From the NCBI GenBank assembly GCA_029267975.1, contig JAJUHH010000149.1:1-7114 (forward strand): DNA of 7,114 nt, read 5' to 3'. The translations under genes and the position numbers were made by a program. Numbering within the stretch: position 1 is the stretch's first letter; every line of letters begins with the position of its first letter. The notes beneath the pieces were generated by a model. It did no database searches and was not told the DNA's origin. It saw only the letters and a list, made by a program, of their open reading frames with translations. This DNA comes from Clostridiales bacterium (lineage in GTDB: Bacteria; Bacillota; Clostridia; Lachnospirales; Lachnospiraceae). Of the stretch, positions 5,303-7,114 are shown piece by piece.

Positions 5303-5962
5303 ATGAGCAATTTCTTCAATGTTGACAATGCATTTTTTACATTTCTGAGTAAAGTTTGCGATATTATATTTTTAAGTGTCATTTATGTCATCTTCTGTAT
5401 TCCGATCATCACCATCGGACCGGCAAGCACAGCCTTATATTATGCTACTGTAAAGGTAATCCGCAGGGAGCGTGGCTATCTGCTCAGGGAGTTCTTTAAA
5501 TCCTTTAAGTTGAATTTTAAGCGTGGGGCAATTGTGGGAGTGGGTTTAACTGTTTTGTTTTTGGTATTAAGCTTTGATATTACCTGGGCTTATGCCAATT
5601 TAAAGGGATCAGGGCTGATGGGATCCATATTATTTGGTGCTTTTATAGCTTTTGGCTTTTTGGCTGTCTGCATCACAATCTATGCTTTCCCGGTTCTGTC
5701 CAGATTTGACATGACAGTGAAGCAGCTTTTGAAAGCAGCCGTATTTATGTCCATCAGACATATTCCCTTTACTGTGGGTATGATCATCATCACAGCCATT
5801 GGTTTAATTGCTATTTATATCATTCCCATTACAATTTTTATTCTTCCAACGCTTGTTGTTTTGTTAAATTCCCTTCTTATGGAGCGGGTTCTGAAAAAAT
5901 ACATGCCCAAGGCAGAAGATTCCGAAGAGAATACAAGCAAGGATGAATGGTATCTTGAATAA
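5303..5962 (+). CDS. YesL-like (DUF624) integral membrane protein
   Basis: This 219-residue membrane protein belongs to the DUF624/YesL family, whose function is unknown; many members sit beside sugar ABC transporters and glycosidases. I place the start at ATG 5303 because MSNFFNVDNAFFTFL is the family's usual N-terminus. The frame is open back to TTG 5270, but that extension is unlike relatives. The ribosome site is modest (AAAGG at 5286-5290, 12 nt upstream). Hydrophobic segments fall at about residues 18-39, 76-96, 106-128, 156-174 and 176-192. Family landmarks are IPIITIGPASTALYY (34-47), FFKSFKLNFKRG (64-75) and MERVLKKYMP (193-202). The tail after residue 203 is charged and disordered-looking. 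No sugar transporter or hydrolase gene accompanies it, so context gives no hint of partner. It appears to be its own transcription unit. Confidence 0.88.
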   Translation: MSNFFNVDNAFFTFLSKVCDIIFLSVIYVIFCIPIITIGPASTALYYATVKVIRRERGYLLREFFKSFKLNFKRGAIVGVGLTVLFLVLSFDITWAYANLKGSGLMGSILFGAFIAFGFLAVCITIYAFPVLSRFDMTVKQLLKAAVFMSIRHIPFTVGMIIITAIGLIAIYIIPITIFILPTLVVLLNSLLMERVLKKYMPKAEDSEENTSKDEWYLE

Positions 5963-6055
5963 ATTGGTAGTAATATTGGATACATCAGGATATTTTCTTA
6001 AGCTTTCAGTGAATTTTAATAAAATTGCAAGTTTTTAAAAAAAGTACTTTTCTTT

Positions 6056-6084
6056 TTGACAAAAACGTGTTATATACTTATATA
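6056..6084 (+). promoter_or_regulatory. Promoter for glnN
   Basis: A perfect TTGACA (6056-6061) and TATATA (6079-6084) are 17 bp apart, in a very A/T-rich setting with an upstream A-run that could act as an UP-like element. Transcription should start near 6091, giving a leader of about 80 nt that contains the terminator hairpin described separately. It lies 93 bp after the YesL-like stop, and no terminator is seen between that stop and this promoter. Confidence 0.7.
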
Positions 6085-6097
6085 TAAATTTTTTGTG

Positions 6098-6117
6098 TTG
6101 AGCAATGGCGTTCTCAA
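6098..6117 (+). promoter_or_regulatory. Candidate antiterminator hairpin in glnN leader
   Basis: TTGAG (6098-6102) pairs with CTCAA (6113-6117). C6103 can pair with G6110 to close a six-base loop AATGGC (6104-6109), with a two-T bulge (6111-6112). Its right arm and loop use the same bases as the 5' arm of the terminator, so the two folds exclude each other. The loop has A at position 1 and G at position 4, the pattern I remember for RNAs bound by ANTAR antiterminator proteins. The usual first hairpin of that motif is not evident. Confidence 0.35.
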
Positions 6118-6140
6118 TTCTTTTTGGGGACGCCATTTTT
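6104..6140 (+). terminator. Intrinsic terminator in the glnN leader (attenuator)
   Basis: AATGGCGTTCTC (6104-6115) pairs over 12 positions with GGGGACGCCATT (6126-6137), including two G-T wobbles. The loop is 10 nt, and the T-tract is 6136-6140. It lies after the likely glnN start of transcription and 32 nt before the start codon, with no room for another promoter. It should therefore stop glnN transcription unless overcome, making it a likely attenuator. The alternative is that it ends transcripts from the YesL-like gene. Confidence 0.8.
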
Positions 6141-6172
6141 ATGTTATTTTCATAATGAAGGGAGATTATGGT

Positions 6173-7114
6173 ATGTCTGAGAAATTAACAGAGCTTTTTG
6201 GAATTGACGTGTTTAACGATGCGACTATGGTAGAGCGTCTGCCAAAGAAGATTTATGCGGCATTAAAGAAGACAATTGAGAATGGTGAGGATCTTGATCC
6301 CAGCGTTGCTGAGGTTGTTGCCAATGCAATGAAGGATTGGGCTATTGAAAGAGGAGCAACTCATTATACACACTGGTTCCAGCCCTTAACAGGAATTACA
6401 GCAGAAAAACACGATTCCTTTATCAGTCCCACATCGGACGGTAAGGCAATCATGGAGTTTTCCGGGAAAGAATTAATTAAGGGTGAGCCGGATGCATCCT
6501 CCTTCCCTTCCGGTGGTATCAGAGCTACCTTTGAAGCAAGAGGATATACCGCATGGGACTGCACTTCACCGGCTTTCTTAAGAGAAGATGCTACCGGTGT
6601 TACCCTTTGCATTCCTACTGCCTTCTGTTCCTATACCGGAGAAGCTCTGGACGTGAAGACTCCATTACTTCGTTCTATGGAAGCACTCAGCACACAGGCA
6701 GTCAGAATATTAAAGCTCTTTGGTCATAAAGATGTGAAGTATGTAAAACCTTCCGTTGGACCTGAGCAGGAATATTTTATCGTTGATAAAGCAAAATATT
6801 TAAAGAGAGATGACCTTATCTTCGCTGGAAGAACCCTATTCGGAGCAATGCCTCCTAAGGGTCAGGAATTAGAGGATCATTATTTCGGAAGCATCCGCGA
6901 GAGAATTGGATCCTTCATGAAGGAACTGAATATCGAGCTCTGGAAGATGGGTGTTACTGCTAAGACCCAGCATAATGAGGTGGCTCCCGCACAGCATGAA
7001 TTAGCACCTATTTATGCTACTGCAAATATTGCTACCGACCACAACCAATTGGTGATGGAATGTATGAAAAAGGTGGCTAACCGTCACGGCTTAGCCTGTC
7101 TGCTTCATGAAAAG
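6173..7114 (+). CDS. glnN: Glutamine synthetase type III, 3' end cut by window
   Basis: The enzyme makes glutamine from glutamate, ammonia and ATP in the cytoplasm, and type III forms are large dodecamers. The start is ATG 6173, with AAGGGAG (6158-6164) 8 nt upstream. An out-of-frame ATG at 6168 is ignored. The frame stays open to the window edge, giving 314 residues of an expected 700 or so. The type III signatures are clear: the stretch from F111 (FPSGGIRATF) through EARGYTAWD, residues 111-129, specific to this class; the metal-binding SVGPEQEYF with E198 and E200; NEVAPAQHE (268-276); and the start of LLHEK before the cut. Catalytic and ATP-binding parts beyond this lie outside. It appears to be a separate unit, controlled by its own promoter and a leader terminator, consistent with nitrogen-responsive antitermination. 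No GlnR-type DNA operator is evident. Sequence quality looks normal, with no frameshift. Confidence 0.96.
   Translation, partial: MSEKLTELFGIDVFNDATMVERLPKKIYAALKKTIENGEDLDPSVAEVVANAMKDWAIERGATHYTHWFQPLTGITAEKHDSFISPTSDGKAIMEFSGKELIKGEPDASSFPSGGIRATFEARGYTAWDCTSPAFLREDATGVTLCIPTAFCSYTGEALDVKTPLLRSMEALSTQAVRILKLFGHKDVKYVKPSVGPEQEYFIVDKAKYLKRDDLIFAGRTLFGAMPPKGQELEDHYFGSIRERIGSFMKELNIELWKMGVTAKTQHNEVAPAQHELAPIYATANIATDHNQLVMECMKKVANRHGLACLLHEK

Noticed and set aside
6364..6612. Minus-strand open frame of 82 codons
   Set aside because: It is antisense to the conserved type III glutamine synthetase signature region and shows no promoter, ribosome site or recognisable product.

Overview
The window reads as chromosomal DNA of an anaerobic Bacillota, class Clostridia, most likely Lachnospiraceae. 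The basis is strong AGGAGG-type ribosome sites, AT-leaning intergenic DNA with sigma-A-like promoters, a rubrerythrin, a YesL/DUF624 membrane protein, a type III glutamine synthetase, and a SerA of the short ACT-ended type beside a DUF1015 gene. Family assignments come from recognising motifs, not from a database search. All genes lie on the + strand.

Layout: (1) 1-1120, the 3' part of serA (3-phosphoglycerate dehydrogenase), followed by a hairpin. (2) About 1200-2872, an AT-rich pair: an ECF-type sigma factor that is frameshifted and seems to have lost its ATG start, and an intact membrane-anchored DUF4179-like anti-sigma protein. (3) 2873-3054, a spacer with two inverted repeats. (4) 3055-4293, a DUF1015 protein with a D-G-H-H-R motif. 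(5) 4420-5013, rubrerythrin, with its own extended -10 promoter and a strong terminator. (6) 5303-5962, a YesL-like membrane protein. (7) From 6173 to the window edge, the first 314 codons of glutamine synthetase III, behind a promoter and a leader that can form an intrinsic terminator or a competing hairpin.

How they fit together: serA and the DUF1015 gene form a serine-biosynthesis neighbourhood that I remember as adjacent in many related genomes. Here the AT-rich sigma/anti-sigma pair separates them, which looks like a later insertion now decaying on the sigma side. Rubrerythrin (peroxide defence), the YesL-like protein and glutamine synthetase (ammonia assimilation) appear to be separate transcription units.

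No CRISPR array, tRNA, rRNA or complete insertion sequence is visible. The observations most worth a second look are the glnN leader switch, the damaged sigma gene beside an intact anti-sigma gene, and the DUF1015 protein as a possible ParB-fold enzyme of serine metabolism.
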